A stretch of DNA of 64,000 nucleotides, from contig NC_083597.1 in NCBI RefSeq assembly GCF_020882245.1, forward strand, positions 16,092,581-16,156,580. The letters run 5' to 3'. A program made the translations under genes and the position numbers. Origin of the DNA: Rhopalosiphum padi. Lineage: Eukaryota > Arthropoda > Insecta > Hemiptera > Aphididae. Below, piece by piece: positions 10,909 to 21,747 of this stretch (within the stretch, counting starts at the first letter, position 1; every line of letters starts with the position of its first letter). The notes below the pieces were generated by a model. The model searched no databases. It worked only from the letters and a program-made list of their open reading frames with translations, and had not been told where the DNA came from.

Positions 10909-13900
10909 GTTTTGAATTTGATTATCATTAAGATAAATGGCTTTTAATCATGTGTGTGGGCTATCATAACGTCATCAACGTCGTCGCCGTCGCAAACACG
11001 CGTAGGTGCATAAAAAAAGATAATATTTAAAGGGGATCGCTGCAGTGTATCGATTACATCGGTTGCGCGCCTAATGAGAAATGGACCCCAATTAAAACGA
11101 GTTCAACTGGTTTAGTTTTGTTTTATTTTCGCAAGTCACAGACGACGCCACCTCCGTCGTTATAAAGACAAGCCCTTTCGTTTTTATTAATCGTCGCGAT
11201 GTATAAGGTGGTATTTTTAATAATAATATGATGTATATAAATAATACTCTCGAGTAAATAACACTATTAAAAAGTATAGGAGGCGGCGGCACAGACAAGG
11301 GGCCGAAAACCATATAATATGATAATCGAAAAACGGGTCATTAGCCAGCACTTTTTAACTCCTTGGACTTATATCCTAACTCTTAAGTGTATTATATAAT
11401 CACCTATAGGCTATAATATACTAATAAACCATAAGAATATAACGTACTGCGTGTATAATATTAATTAGTTGAACAAACAAATAATAAACGGTGTTTACGT
11501 TGGGTTTTCATAATAATTATATCGTAATTGGATATAGGCGGCTGCGGGTGCTGACGCTGTGGTCTGTGTTTTTATTGTTAGAACGTACACTTGAAAGGGC
11601 TAAAAAATCGAAAGATAAACGATAAGGTGAAAAAAGCCGATAATGAATGGACGTCTGGATGACCTGGCGTTTTATGGCGACGACGGTAACAAGAACAACG
11701 CGTGAGCCAGTACCTATACAAACTACTGATAACAAATTTCTTTTAAATTAAAAAAAATCAAATGCTTTTAGGTCATTTATATCTATAGTATACAATATAC
11801 AATATACATATATCAAATACACTATAGATTGGCTGTTTTTATTGTATAATTTTTTTTTCATTTGTTTTAAAAAGCAAACAATTTTTTACGTTCACCCAGG
11901 TGCATGGAAGATATAATAAAAATAATCATCAGTTTTTACATTATTATTATTAATATAAATTTAATATTATTCAGCTGCTGACGCCGTACCGACCTTAAAC
12001 GCGGAGTCGAGGGATTGGTTGCGATAAGCAATGAGGATAATATTATAATAGTATCATCCGAATAAAAAAATACCGGAGGAAAAAAAGTAAATGAAAAAAA
12101 CAAACTAAAGTATACATATTATATTATACGATTAGACCTCCTATCCATGTTTTTGATGTATAGTTACTATAAATACGAGTTTTTGTTTATGCACGTTTCG
12201 TCTGTAAGTATAAGAGTAAAAAAACAAAATTATTTCAATTTTGTTTTTTTTATTCAAGAACCAAGCAGTGTGCTGGATTATTATTATTAGTTTTTTCATA
12301 GGTGGTACACATTTTAAGACTCACTCGGAAGAAAAAAAATGAAGTGTAGTTGTACAGGCACCTAAAACACGGGCTATAATATCCCAGTATGGCAATCTGT
12401 ACGCGTAAAGTTTTTATTTATTTTTTATCATCGTACGGATCGCGCTAAGTAATGGGTCAGTCGACAGTTTAATATATTATTATTCCGTATATTAGCGGGA
12501 TATGTGAAGACGTGTAGTTAAAGTTTGATGAAATATTACACAACAATTGAATCGTTAGATCATTTTTATTACGTGCGCTTTTATAACATTATGGCACACT
12601 TAAAGCACATACATTCTCAACTCCGGTCCTTCGAAACGCACGCGTCGTTCGTTTTCCGAGGATTAAGTACCAAGCGGTGCTTGGATAGACGAGGATAAAC
12701 GCCTATAAAGCTTACAGGTTCCTCCATTTTTCGTAATGGAACAATATTTTACATCTAAACTCAGATGGATCAATGTGTTCTGATCCCGCTCTAGACAAAT
12801 AAATCTTTAAACACTGCCCTTTTAATGTTCTACTAACTAATCAAAAATATACACATTTTTATAATTGTGCTCAACATTATTTTCAGGAAATTTAAAAAAA
12901 CTTCACACGCCGCGCAACAGCTGTATTATATCAGGTTTATATAATTCATCACATTTTGCCTTTCTTCCCTTTGCTCAAAAAAGAAACCTTCCGGCCTAAG
13001 CAGCTGCTTATTCTGCTACCGTGTTTGGTTGGCCTTATATATGCCATTATTACAATTACAACGGGATTGGTATTAATGTAGACGCAAACACGTCGGGATA
13101 TGTATTTAGGATTTTTAAGGCTTTTAAAAGGAGAAATATTTAAATTTTTATTAAAGATTTTGTCATAAATAATACTATAGCATAGCACATACAATGAATA
13201 TGAAATGGCAATATCAAATTACTGATTAATATTTTAATAATTACTATATCCATAATTGGTTATTGAAGAACATAAAAACTATTAAAAATTAGCCTTTATC
13301 TTTAAAATAAAAGAAAATATTGATACTATTTTAATTACCGTATTACTCTAACGTATATACGAATATTTATATTACCGTGCCCGTAACCCTAATTTTGGTC
13401 AAAGTTTAACGTTTAACTTATAAAAAAATTATTACTTTCTATAATGATATAAATTTATTTTAAATCAAATTTTATATTGAAAAAAACATTTATAATGTGA
13501 AATGTAATTTAAATTGATTTAAATGTACATTTTTAACCTATTACAATTACATATTTTAAGATATTTAAAAACTAGTTAGTAGGTACAATAAATGTTTGCC
13601 GTCTCAGAAGCAAATAAGCAGTAAATTCAATTCAGAGAGTAAAATGCGGTAAGTGATATAATACTGTATTGAATTAATATTTTTATTCTCGTAGTATAAT
13701 AGGTATATGTATACCATTGTAAACAAAACAATATAATATCCAATTATTCCATTATAAATCGTTTTATGCGTGTCTGTGTAAAATATGAAGTAACTTGTTT
13801 TTTCGTCGATAATATAAATTATAAATCACAACGATAAAATATTATTTATTACTTGATTTTTGATGAATTAGTATTATCAGTTATCACTAAAAAAACAGTA

Positions 13901-14199
13901 ATTTCCTTCTAAATTTAATGTCAATATAATATGTTTTAATTTTTAGACTTATAGTTAAATATTTTTTGTGGTTTAAAAAATATAATATATTATATATCTT
14001 ATATAATATTTTACTAATTGTTATCATACGCTAATATGTTATATTATTTTAATACTTCATGCTATATAACAATAATTAATTAGATATAATTAAACTAATT
14101 TTGAATATGAAAACATACTATTTCAATTAGTTTATATAAAGACAGTTATGTGTATAAAATGGATTTAGCTTTTTTCTCCTTTAAGTATGTACTTTGAAA
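10909..14199. other. non-coding AT-rich stretch
   Basis: No supported gene. Several short open frames on both strands lack splice context or recognisable sequence. A second TCAGTCGACAGTT string at about 12457-12469 matches the initiator region at 3731 over 13 bases. Confidence 0.5.
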
Positions 14200-14786
14200 A
14201 TAAGGTTTGATTGACGCCTTATTTACTCATCATTTTAAAACTTTAAGGCAATCAATCAAATCCAAACTATACATGTTGCGTGCCCACTAGTCCAATCTAA
14301 AACATCTCCCAGGATTCCAGGAATAAGCTATTAATTTATAAAGCTATTATCAACCATTGTGGTCCTATGGTAACCAGACATGAGATTTTCCATACCAACC
14401 AACTATTAGAATATATTAGGGCCTTCCAATCAATTTGTCTTTGTCAATTTGTTCTGCTGCTTGATTCATCAAAAATAATAATCTCAACATTGACTTAAAA
14501 ATTCTAACGCTCATTTAATACTACCTTTCATTTCATTCAAAACTTTTGACTTTATCCTCCCAAACAATCACTGATAACCCATTACATTAACCCCTATAGA
14601 CATCTCCAACTAACCTGGCCTAGAGATTTACTAATTTAATCTGCAGAGTGGCACTACTGAGTGCTTTTTCAGATTATATATTTATGTGATTTCAGAATGT
14701 TATCAATATTGCTTATTTTACTATTTGTGTATAAATTGTTATTATCCATTATCAATTTTTAATAATGACCAAAAAAAAAAAAAAAA
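14200..14786 (+). mobile_element. decayed non-LTR retrotransposon 3' end (Jockey-like)
   Basis: Translation in shifting + frames gives pieces of the C-terminal part of a non-LTR reverse transcriptase: KTLRQSIKSKLYMLR (about 14234-14278), then QPLWSYGNQ (about 14351-14377), then AFQSICL. These match the order seen in Jockey-type elements, where a P-x-W-x-YG block precedes an FQSK-type block. Stops and frameshifts break the frame. The piece ends in AATAATGACC followed by 16 A (14771-14786), as expected for a poly-A 3' tail. It is 5'-truncated and dead. Clade assignment is tentative. Confidence 0.65.
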
Positions 14787-14992
14787 TTGTAAAATAGCAT
14801 TGAAAGATGTTATATAATAGCTATTTTAAAGTGGATTTTCCTTTTTTCTATTCTGGTTATTAATATTAAAACAAAGTGTTCAATTTAACACATTAAAAGT
14901 AAAAATACAATTTTAAAGTACATTAAAAAAATAGATTTAGCGTTAAGAAAAACAATTAAGATAATAGCACTTTGAAAATAATTAATTAAATA

Positions 14993-15042
14993 TAAAAGAC
15001 TTATTTATTTAACTCGTTTTATAACCTATCTATGTTAAATGT
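14993..15042 (+). repeat. 50-bp direct repeat, copy 2
   Basis: Exact copy of 10735-10784, about 200 bp downstream of the poly-A tail of the retroelement remnant. The sequence diverges immediately outside the 50 bases. Confidence 0.9.
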
Positions 15043-17019
15043 TATGTAAGTGCTAGATTAAATTATATTACATCTATCTTATATTTTAAACACAGTCATC
15101 ATTATTCTTACTGTATAATTAACAATGTTTAATATCCCTGTATAAACTAAACGTTTGGTTTTTTTCAATTGTTTAAAAATGTACTGCACGAAAAAGGTGG
15201 ATATCATTTGAAATAAAGATATCCTTAAATATTACAAATATATGTATTTATTTGAAAATATGGTCTTTTAGCATGTTTAGAAATTTATAAAATTAGAATT
15301 TGAATAAATGTATTGTAATGACTAATGAGTAAAATAAAGGAATTTAATCTATGTATAATAAGAAATAAAGTATTTAATGAACCAATTAAAAATTAATTAC
15401 CTAATGAAAAATTATAAATAAATATTCTTACGGTGAATTATTTGATTATTTATATGTTTTAAATTTTATACATAAAGTAGAATTATTAGTTTAATTTGAA
15501 GGAGGATGAGTATACACGAACGCTTGACGAATCATTCATGTATATATGTATGCAAATCACGAGTCGAGATATATGAAAAAAATACCATTTTATCTCTGGT
15601 GAAAACAAAGAATAGAGTTGGCGTTGTTTATTATAATTTATAATAATCCAAAATTGAGGTGAACACACTATATATTATATAATACAATTTATATTATATT
15701 ATTATGTACACGCGTATCGTGTAACAAAGTATTCATTTTTGTGCGAGCGTTTGGGAAAAACTCGTTTTTCAAACGCAATTTAGTGAATGAAAATATATTA
15801 TTTCGAAAACCGAGCCAACATAAAAATACATATTATTTAAACACAATAGTTTTGTTTGAAATTAATTTACGAGCGGATCCAATTTGACATATTGTTTTTG
15901 TTTTTTTTTTTGCAGAGGCATTTTGCCAGATTTTCTAATTTCAGTAGTATCCTAAATTGTACCTAAATGATTTCGCGTATATACGATGATCTTAAACGTA
16001 TACGGTATTATATGCTATAGGTATACTATACTGTTTTTTTTTTAAATACAATTAAATACTATAATACGTATATTAGGTATTAACTATGACTATTTAGTAA
16101 GTTATATATTTAAACGCCTGCGATCAATTCACTGGTTAGTGGTAACCACGTTTATTTTGCTGGTAACATTCGCGTATAATGATAAAGCACGATTTAATTA
16201 GGTACCTGTCGGCAGTTTATAGGCTATAATAATCTATATTATATGTTTTGAGATATTAGAAAAAAAAATAAATTGTATATTAACACATTTAAGAACTGAC
16301 TTTCATAAACTATTTAAAAAAAAATGTATTTTGTCGAATGGGTTAGTGGGTTACTCAATTTGGTTATAGATTTCTCTCCTCATTGTCGTATTTAAAAATG
16401 TACCGGGAATTTTTGATATAAAACTAATTGAACTAACATTGTAGAGAGGATTTGGCATCATGGTATACTATCTACGAGCCATGGCACTGCAGTGTTATCG
16501 TAAAAAACGATTTCATCTAGGGTACCTATACTTGGTAAAACATGTTTTTGAAATCGTGTTAAAACCTTGCAAATATATCAGAAATTTGGACCTTCAATAG
16601 CAGAGTTTTCTGGTTGAGTTATGAATTATACAGCACGAGCCCGTTAGCTATGTAATGTGTATTTAAAAAAAAAATCGTTTTCACCCTGTGGCCTCAACCG
16701 GTCTCATGTATATATTTTTGGTATAATTACAGATTAGTTATAACGCGATTTTTGTAATTTTTATACACATTAGATAACCTGTGTTACCCATCTAAACGAT
16801 TATTTTGAAAATATAAATTTACATATATTTTGAAAATAGTTGCAAAAATTGCATAGTAGCCAGAATAAAATTGTTTGGAATTTTTAAAAAGTTAAAAAAA
16901 AGGCAAAACATGCAAACATATTTTTAATTTGGTTAGTATCAAGAATCCAGTTGTGTGGAGTTGAATCTATGTTACGCCGCCTCTGCACTACAATTCAGAT
17001 ATTACAAACGGTTATAATT
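15043..17019. other. non-coding AT-rich stretch with one strong 3' splice site
   Basis: A long T-tract followed by TGCAG ends at 15915, an excellent acceptor. The following 40 bases are open in one frame for 12 codons (GILPDFLISVVS, then TAA) and in another for 16, too short to assign. Confidence 0.4.
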
Positions 17020-17027
17020 GTTATAAA
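17020..17027. repeat. 8-bp target-site duplication, left copy
   Basis: GTTATAAA; the right copy is GCTATAAA at 17197-17204 (7 of 8 identical). Confidence 0.6.
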
Positions 17028-17196
17028 CATGGGCGTAGGTAGGAAATATTTTCGGAGGCGGTTTTTGTCTAAATCTATATTAATATTATAAAATTATGAA
17101 TAATTTATTTGTATGTATTAAATAATACAATTGTTTTATATAATTTCGGGGGGTGTTTGAACACCCAAAACCCCCCTCCCCTTACCTATGCCCATG
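17028..17196. mobile_element. hAT-like MITE (169 bp)
   Basis: The left end CATGGGCGTAGGTAGG and the reverse complement of the right end (CATGGGCATAGGTAAGG) form terminal inverted repeats with a few mismatches. A near-identical 8-bp duplication flanks the element. 8-bp duplications and ends resembling C-A-x-x-GGCGTAG are typical of hAT transposons. There is no coding capacity, so it is a non-autonomous element. The right part carries a G-rich/C-rich GGGGGGTGTTTGAACACCC stretch with its own small palindrome. Confidence 0.65.
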
Positions 17197-17204
17197 GCTA
17201 TAAA
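17197..17204. repeat. 8-bp target-site duplication, right copy
   Basis: GCTATAAA, matching the left copy with one change. Confidence 0.6.
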
Positions 17205-17470
17205 CATAGTTATTTAAGTAAAACCTTCGACATAATATACAATTTACAAATTAAAAATTAATGATTTCCGTTAAATTTATCTTGTATCATTTAAAAAAAA
17301 ACGTTGAAATATGTTCGTTTCAAAAAAAAAAAAATTGTAAATATCAAAATAGCGATAAACTATATTTATTCTCTACAATCTCTTTATCCAACTGTGGATA
17401 CTGAAGTATTTAATAGTTAGTGAGGTTGAAATTAAGTTGTTTGTGTCATTTAATAAGACGGTGGTTTTTT

Positions 17471-17839
17471 CTAACGTAAAATTTTACGTTTTCGGAACTG
17501 CACAGGGCGTGGATATGTAGACGAATATTTACTCGGAATGTCGCTAATATCTATAAATAAATATCTACGTGACAATGACTGTCTGGTCATGGAAACTATG
17601 TAAAATAAAATAACAAATGGAACATCAGCGTTTATTATTATTTTCCATTTGACATTTGAATAACCAGATGAAAATAAAAACGTTAATAAATCGCGCAACT
17701 TGTTATGGCGCAGTTCAACACAGAAAATAAGCAAAGTCAGTATATATATTATTCCAATTAAGTTCAAAAACAATATTGCTGAACAAGGCGACACGAGAGC
17801 GATAAAAAATATTTGAGACAGATTGATGAAACTTATTAG
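17471..17839 (-). CDS. candidate exon or gene fragment, membrane-protein-like
   Basis: Seen: 122 codons free of stops on the minus strand, ending TAG. The first half is hydrophobic, with two likely membrane segments (around SAILFLNLIGIIYILTLLIF). It is followed by CVELRHNKLRDLLTFL, a second hydrophobic stretch (VPFVILFYIV) and a basic tail ending RKRKILR. A membrane segment followed by an L-R-x-x-x-x-L-x-x-LL block is reminiscent of insect chemoreceptors, but that is weak. No ATG near the start, no clear splice acceptor, no neighbours. An open frame this long may occur by chance about once in a window this size. Confidence 0.22.
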   Translation of the reverse strand, partial: LISFINLSQIFFIALVSPCSAILFLNLIGIIYILTLLIFCVELRHNKLRDLLTFLFSSGYSNVKWKIIINADVPFVILFYIVSMTRQSLSRRYLFIDISDIPSKYSSTYPRPVQFRKRKILR

Positions 17840-18458
17840 TTATTAGGTTTATCTATGTGTCACGCGTATCAATTTTTTATTAAAAATAATCGTTAAAAAA
17901 TATTTGTTCTTATAATAATAATATTATAGTAAATATTTTGATGAAATATACTTCGTATAGGTGCAATGGTGCTGAAACGTCTGATGTACAATATTATGTT
18001 CGTTTTAAAAAGTTTACGATAATATCATATATTAATATCATGTAGGCGGTATACCTATATACTTATACCTAATATAAATAATGATGATCGGCCGTTTCCA
18101 TCGAAGGAGATCCACGCTCATAGTATATAGTATACGTTGGGGACGGACGTACTTAGTATAATACTATTTACAATACGAATAACCTCCAAATATATTATAC
18201 AAAAAATAATAAATCTACTAGAAAACGTCGGTTTAAAATATATATATATTACGGTGTTGCATGTTCGAAAAGTGTAATTTTCTACATATTTAGAACTGTG
18301 TTCGTTTAAAATCGCAGGCAGGTAAACAACTATTACTACGCATTTCGAGTAAAATAATTTGAAAACTTTTAATGGATATTAATTTTTAAAGGAAACAAAG
18401 CTCCTTTTCCGAGTTTCATTATCCTAATTGAACCAAACACGCGGTACCCACAACGATG

Positions 18459-18489
18459 CACACACGCACACACACACACATACACACAC
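18459..18489. repeat. (CA)n microsatellite, interrupted
   Basis: CA units with single-base interruptions (CG, TA). Confidence 0.85.
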
Positions 18490-19343
18490 TATAAGGTGGT
18501 AGGTCCTTTTATAAAACCTTTATGAGGTATACCTATATGTACTTTAACCTATATAATATATTATTATAAAGAGTACTCACCGACTTACGAGATAATCCCA
18601 TTGAAAGTTGTTCATAATAAATTATTTAAAATATTTTATAAGCTGCATAATATACATATATACGCGTTTGTACAATGTTATAATTACGTGCGTATTAAAT
18701 TATAATATAAATTATTATAAGTGTATATTAGCAGTACAACAATTAAACGAACATAACTTTATGTGTATACAAACATTTAATTTTCTTTTTCTGTGTAACT
18801 GAGTTTGGATACAATAATTATCTAAATAATTGGTGTATTTTATTTACTTATTACTTTTATTCGAAATCGTTTTATAAATTTATCGTTTATCACGTCTCGT
18901 CAGCACGTCCACCACGTACCTATAGCTATTATAAAGATTTACGATTCATTCGCGTTTGGGTGTTACCAACGTTGGTTTTAATTAAGTAATAAATTAAAAG
19001 CGTGTAAAAAATAGATTAAGCTAGATAACACGAGAATTATATCCATTCTGGATCTGTGTGTGTGCAATCATAGACATGATTTGCGCAAAATTATAACTAC
19101 ATTCTAAATATTAACCAAATTGATGAACATCGTTCCATATTGTATACAAAGTAAGTCATTTATCTAAATTGTATTTATGCTTACAATGGTTTTTTTTTAA
19201 TCTAGATTTAGAGGTAGAACAGGTATACTTGTGTTTATAATCATTTATGTATTTTAATATTATACTTCAAAGTTGACTTTACAATATGGTTATAGGTAAA
19301 ATATAATATACTCGTATATTATAACGTATATACGTATATAATA

Positions 19344-19365
19344 TTTGAATATATATATATTCAAA
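19344..19365. repeat. perfect 22-bp palindrome
   Basis: TTTGAATATAT joined directly to its reverse complement, with no loop. The AT-rich centre makes chance origin plausible. Confidence 0.8.
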
Positions 19366-20394
19366 CATAGGCACAATATCGTCAAAATGTGACTTGTTTT
19401 CATTACGTAAACGTGACGGTTAACTCACTGCTAAGGTAGCATTAAATTTCAATAAGATTAAAAATTGTTCAAAAGTTTTTCTTCTAAACTCATTATTTTA
19501 TAATAGGTTTTTTAAATTAATTTTTACTCGATTGTTGTACACAAGGTACACCTAGCTGGTACACTTAAGTAGATAATGTATCGATTTTAATATTTTAACG
19601 ATTTTTTTTCGCATCACCTATGATTTTTATTAACCATTTGATTATAAGTATAATTCGATATGTAATTATGAAAAATAAGCTATGTATAGGTACGTATATT
19701 ATGTATTTATAATATATATTAGTTAAGTAGAAAATTACACTTATAGCGCAGGCTTGAAGTAACTGTAGATTCATGTCAACATGAAACTTTTAGAACGCGT
19801 ATTTTAATTTTTAATCTACTGAAATTTAATTTTGACGGACGATGTATTGTGGTGGGTGTAAGGTGCTAATTTGTAATATTAAATATAACTATCATGTTAT
19901 ATGCGTCGTGTATTCAATATTATCAAGATAAGCTTAAAAACTGCGGCAAAGGCGGGTTTATAGTCCTTCCGTAATATTACAAAAAACTTATCGACTAGAC
20001 TAAAATAATTTTGTTCAAATTCGTCCTCACATATCATTAGACACTATATTATAATAACCACAGCACGTTGTTATAAAATAAATACATTTACCTAACACAA
20101 TTTAATATATGGCATGGTGTTAATTTGTAGATTGTTCTCGCGCATTGACTTTCCTATAATAATAATATAATGTATAAATATGTTTATATACGTTTGACTT
20201 TTTGAATCACAAATTGATATTATATAATATAGTGTAATATTCATATTATGGAGTATAAACACGACAATCGACGACGGTTAAAATTTTACTAAAGAAGCAA
20301 ACGAAAAAAAAAAAAAATACAAAAATGACAAGTTTTTTGCATTATATTGTTCAAAGCTTCAGTCAAGGTTTCACGTGACGTGTCTGAAATGTCG

Positions 20395-20402
20395 TATAAA
20401 AG
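20395..20402. repeat. 8-bp target-site duplication, left copy
   Basis: TATAAAAG, identical to 20575-20582. Confidence 0.8.
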
Positions 20403-20574
20403 CCACTGGCGCAGCTGAGAGGGGGGCATGGGTGTACGGCACCCCCTTGGAATTTTTATCGGTGATGTTTTAATCACGGTTACAGTCTATAGCTAATTCC
20501 TCACGATATTTTGTGGCGTTTAACAATCTTTAAATAGCCCCTCTCTCCTAGATTGAGCTCCAGCTACGCTACTG
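20403..20574. mobile_element. hAT-like MITE (172 bp)
   Basis: The element is bounded by a perfect 8-bp duplication TATAAAAG. The left end reads CCACTGGCGCAGCTG; the reverse complement of the right end reads CAGTAGCGTAGCTG, matching at 11 of 14 positions after a one-base offset. CAGTGGCG(T/C)AGCTG-type ends with an 8-bp duplication are the hallmark of hAT elements. G-rich (AGAGGGGGG) and C-rich (CCCCTCTCTCC) subterminal blocks follow the ends. It encodes no transposase. The perfect duplication suggests it is younger than the retroelement remnants. Confidence 0.75.
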
Positions 20575-20582
20575 TATAAAAG
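20575..20582. repeat. 8-bp target-site duplication, right copy
   Basis: TATAAAAG, identical to the left copy. Confidence 0.8.
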
Positions 20583-21350
20583 TGGACACTACCTATACAC
20601 ATAATATTATTAATTACGACATGAATTTTGTATATCTTATTTAAATACGCTAATTTATGATCGATGTGGTACCGTTAAAATGTATTTAATAGCGTACGGA
20701 TATAGATAACCTGTCGATTATTTTTTATTATAATATATATGTAGGTATAGGTATAGGAACGAAAAGACATATTTGGCAGCACAGCATATAAATCGTAATA
20801 ATAGTAGATTATATTATAAAATAACACGGTTATGAATATTTATGAAATGTCTTTAAATAAAATTAATTTTCGACTTAATTATTCCGTACATTGTCGCACG
20901 TCTTGAAAATGTATATTTTTTTTAATCTCATCACTGCGAGTTTATAGCCATAATTATTACCCTGTAATCATAACAACGACGAAATCCAATTTGTTTGTCG
21001 TCTCGGATATACATATATTCTGCTTTTCACGACCGTGTCGTGGTTTTTAACGCGTTTCCCGACGGAAAGGAATTTAATTACTACGCTGTATTATAATAAA
21101 TTAAAATATTCTCGGAAAAGATACTAAAATCACTAAAAGACACTCTATACAAAGTGATTATATTTACGCGTGTTCTTTAAAATGTAGTAATTACAATGAT
21201 TATGAATTAACAAATATAATTAAAATCTGTAATAATTCTACTGGAATTAATGCGGTCTTTATTTTTTTTATGTCTCGACACACATTTACATTTTATAACA
21301 ATCGAAATTGCCTCTTAACTGAAAAGAATACGTTAAGTAGTTACAATATT
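20583..21350. other. non-coding stretch
   Basis: Nothing recognised; AT-rich with short open frames only. Confidence 0.5.
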
Positions 21351-21356
21351 TCTTAC

Positions 21357-21446
21357 GGGATTCATATCAACAACAAACCCATTTTCACTGATCGTCGTAC
21401 GTTGTATTACACTGACCAGTGAGAAATTCAAAGCTTCCGGTATCAT
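21357..21446 (-). CDS. candidate first coding exon, unrecognised
   Basis: Read on the minus strand: ATG at 21446-21444, then 30 codons beginning MIPEALNFSLVSVIQRTTIS and ending VVDMNP, followed directly by GTAAGA at 21356-21351, a good donor in phase 0. The frame is open upstream to a TAA about 19 codons away, so the exon could also be internal. A second minus-strand frame over the same DNA is open for about 52 codons (it includes SSVPSNNYDTGSFEFLTGQ), so the true frame is unclear. Downstream exons were not found. Confidence 0.22.
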
Positions 21447-21558
21447 AATTATTGGATGGCACTGATGAATACTGATTTAGCCAAAATATTATTCCAGGCA
21501 AGATATTAAATATATTCACTAATCTAAATAACACACTTTTAAATCACATCAATCAATA

Positions 21559-21747
21559 TCAATTCGCAATAAAATTAACAGTACACGAAGATTTAATAAA
21601 CTTAAAATGTATGTGACACCCATTAAGCCTGAAAATCTCAGCGCTCCAGTTAAATATGTCTATATAGACTGCCGTTACGTAATCCGTGCCTGTATCAAAG
21701 GTTGTTTCATCAGACATCAAACATCTGGATCTTAACCAATTTCTCAA
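21559..21747 (-). CDS. candidate coding fragment, unrecognised
   Basis: A 62-codon minus-strand frame that begins MRNWLRSRCLMSDETTFDTG and ends in TGA. It sits just upstream (on that strand) of the candidate exon at 21357-21446, in a patch less AT-rich than its surroundings. No splice sites, homology or motif support it, so it may be an old mobile-element or gene fragment. Confidence 0.12.
   Translation of the reverse strand: MRNWLRSRCLMSDETTFDTGTDYVTAVYIDIFNWSAEIFRLNGCHIHFKFIKSSCTVNFIAN

Larger units (their letters stand above)
17840..20394. other. non-coding AT-rich stretch
   Basis: No supported exon. Contains a CA-rich microsatellite and a 22-bp palindrome, listed separately. Confidence 0.5.
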
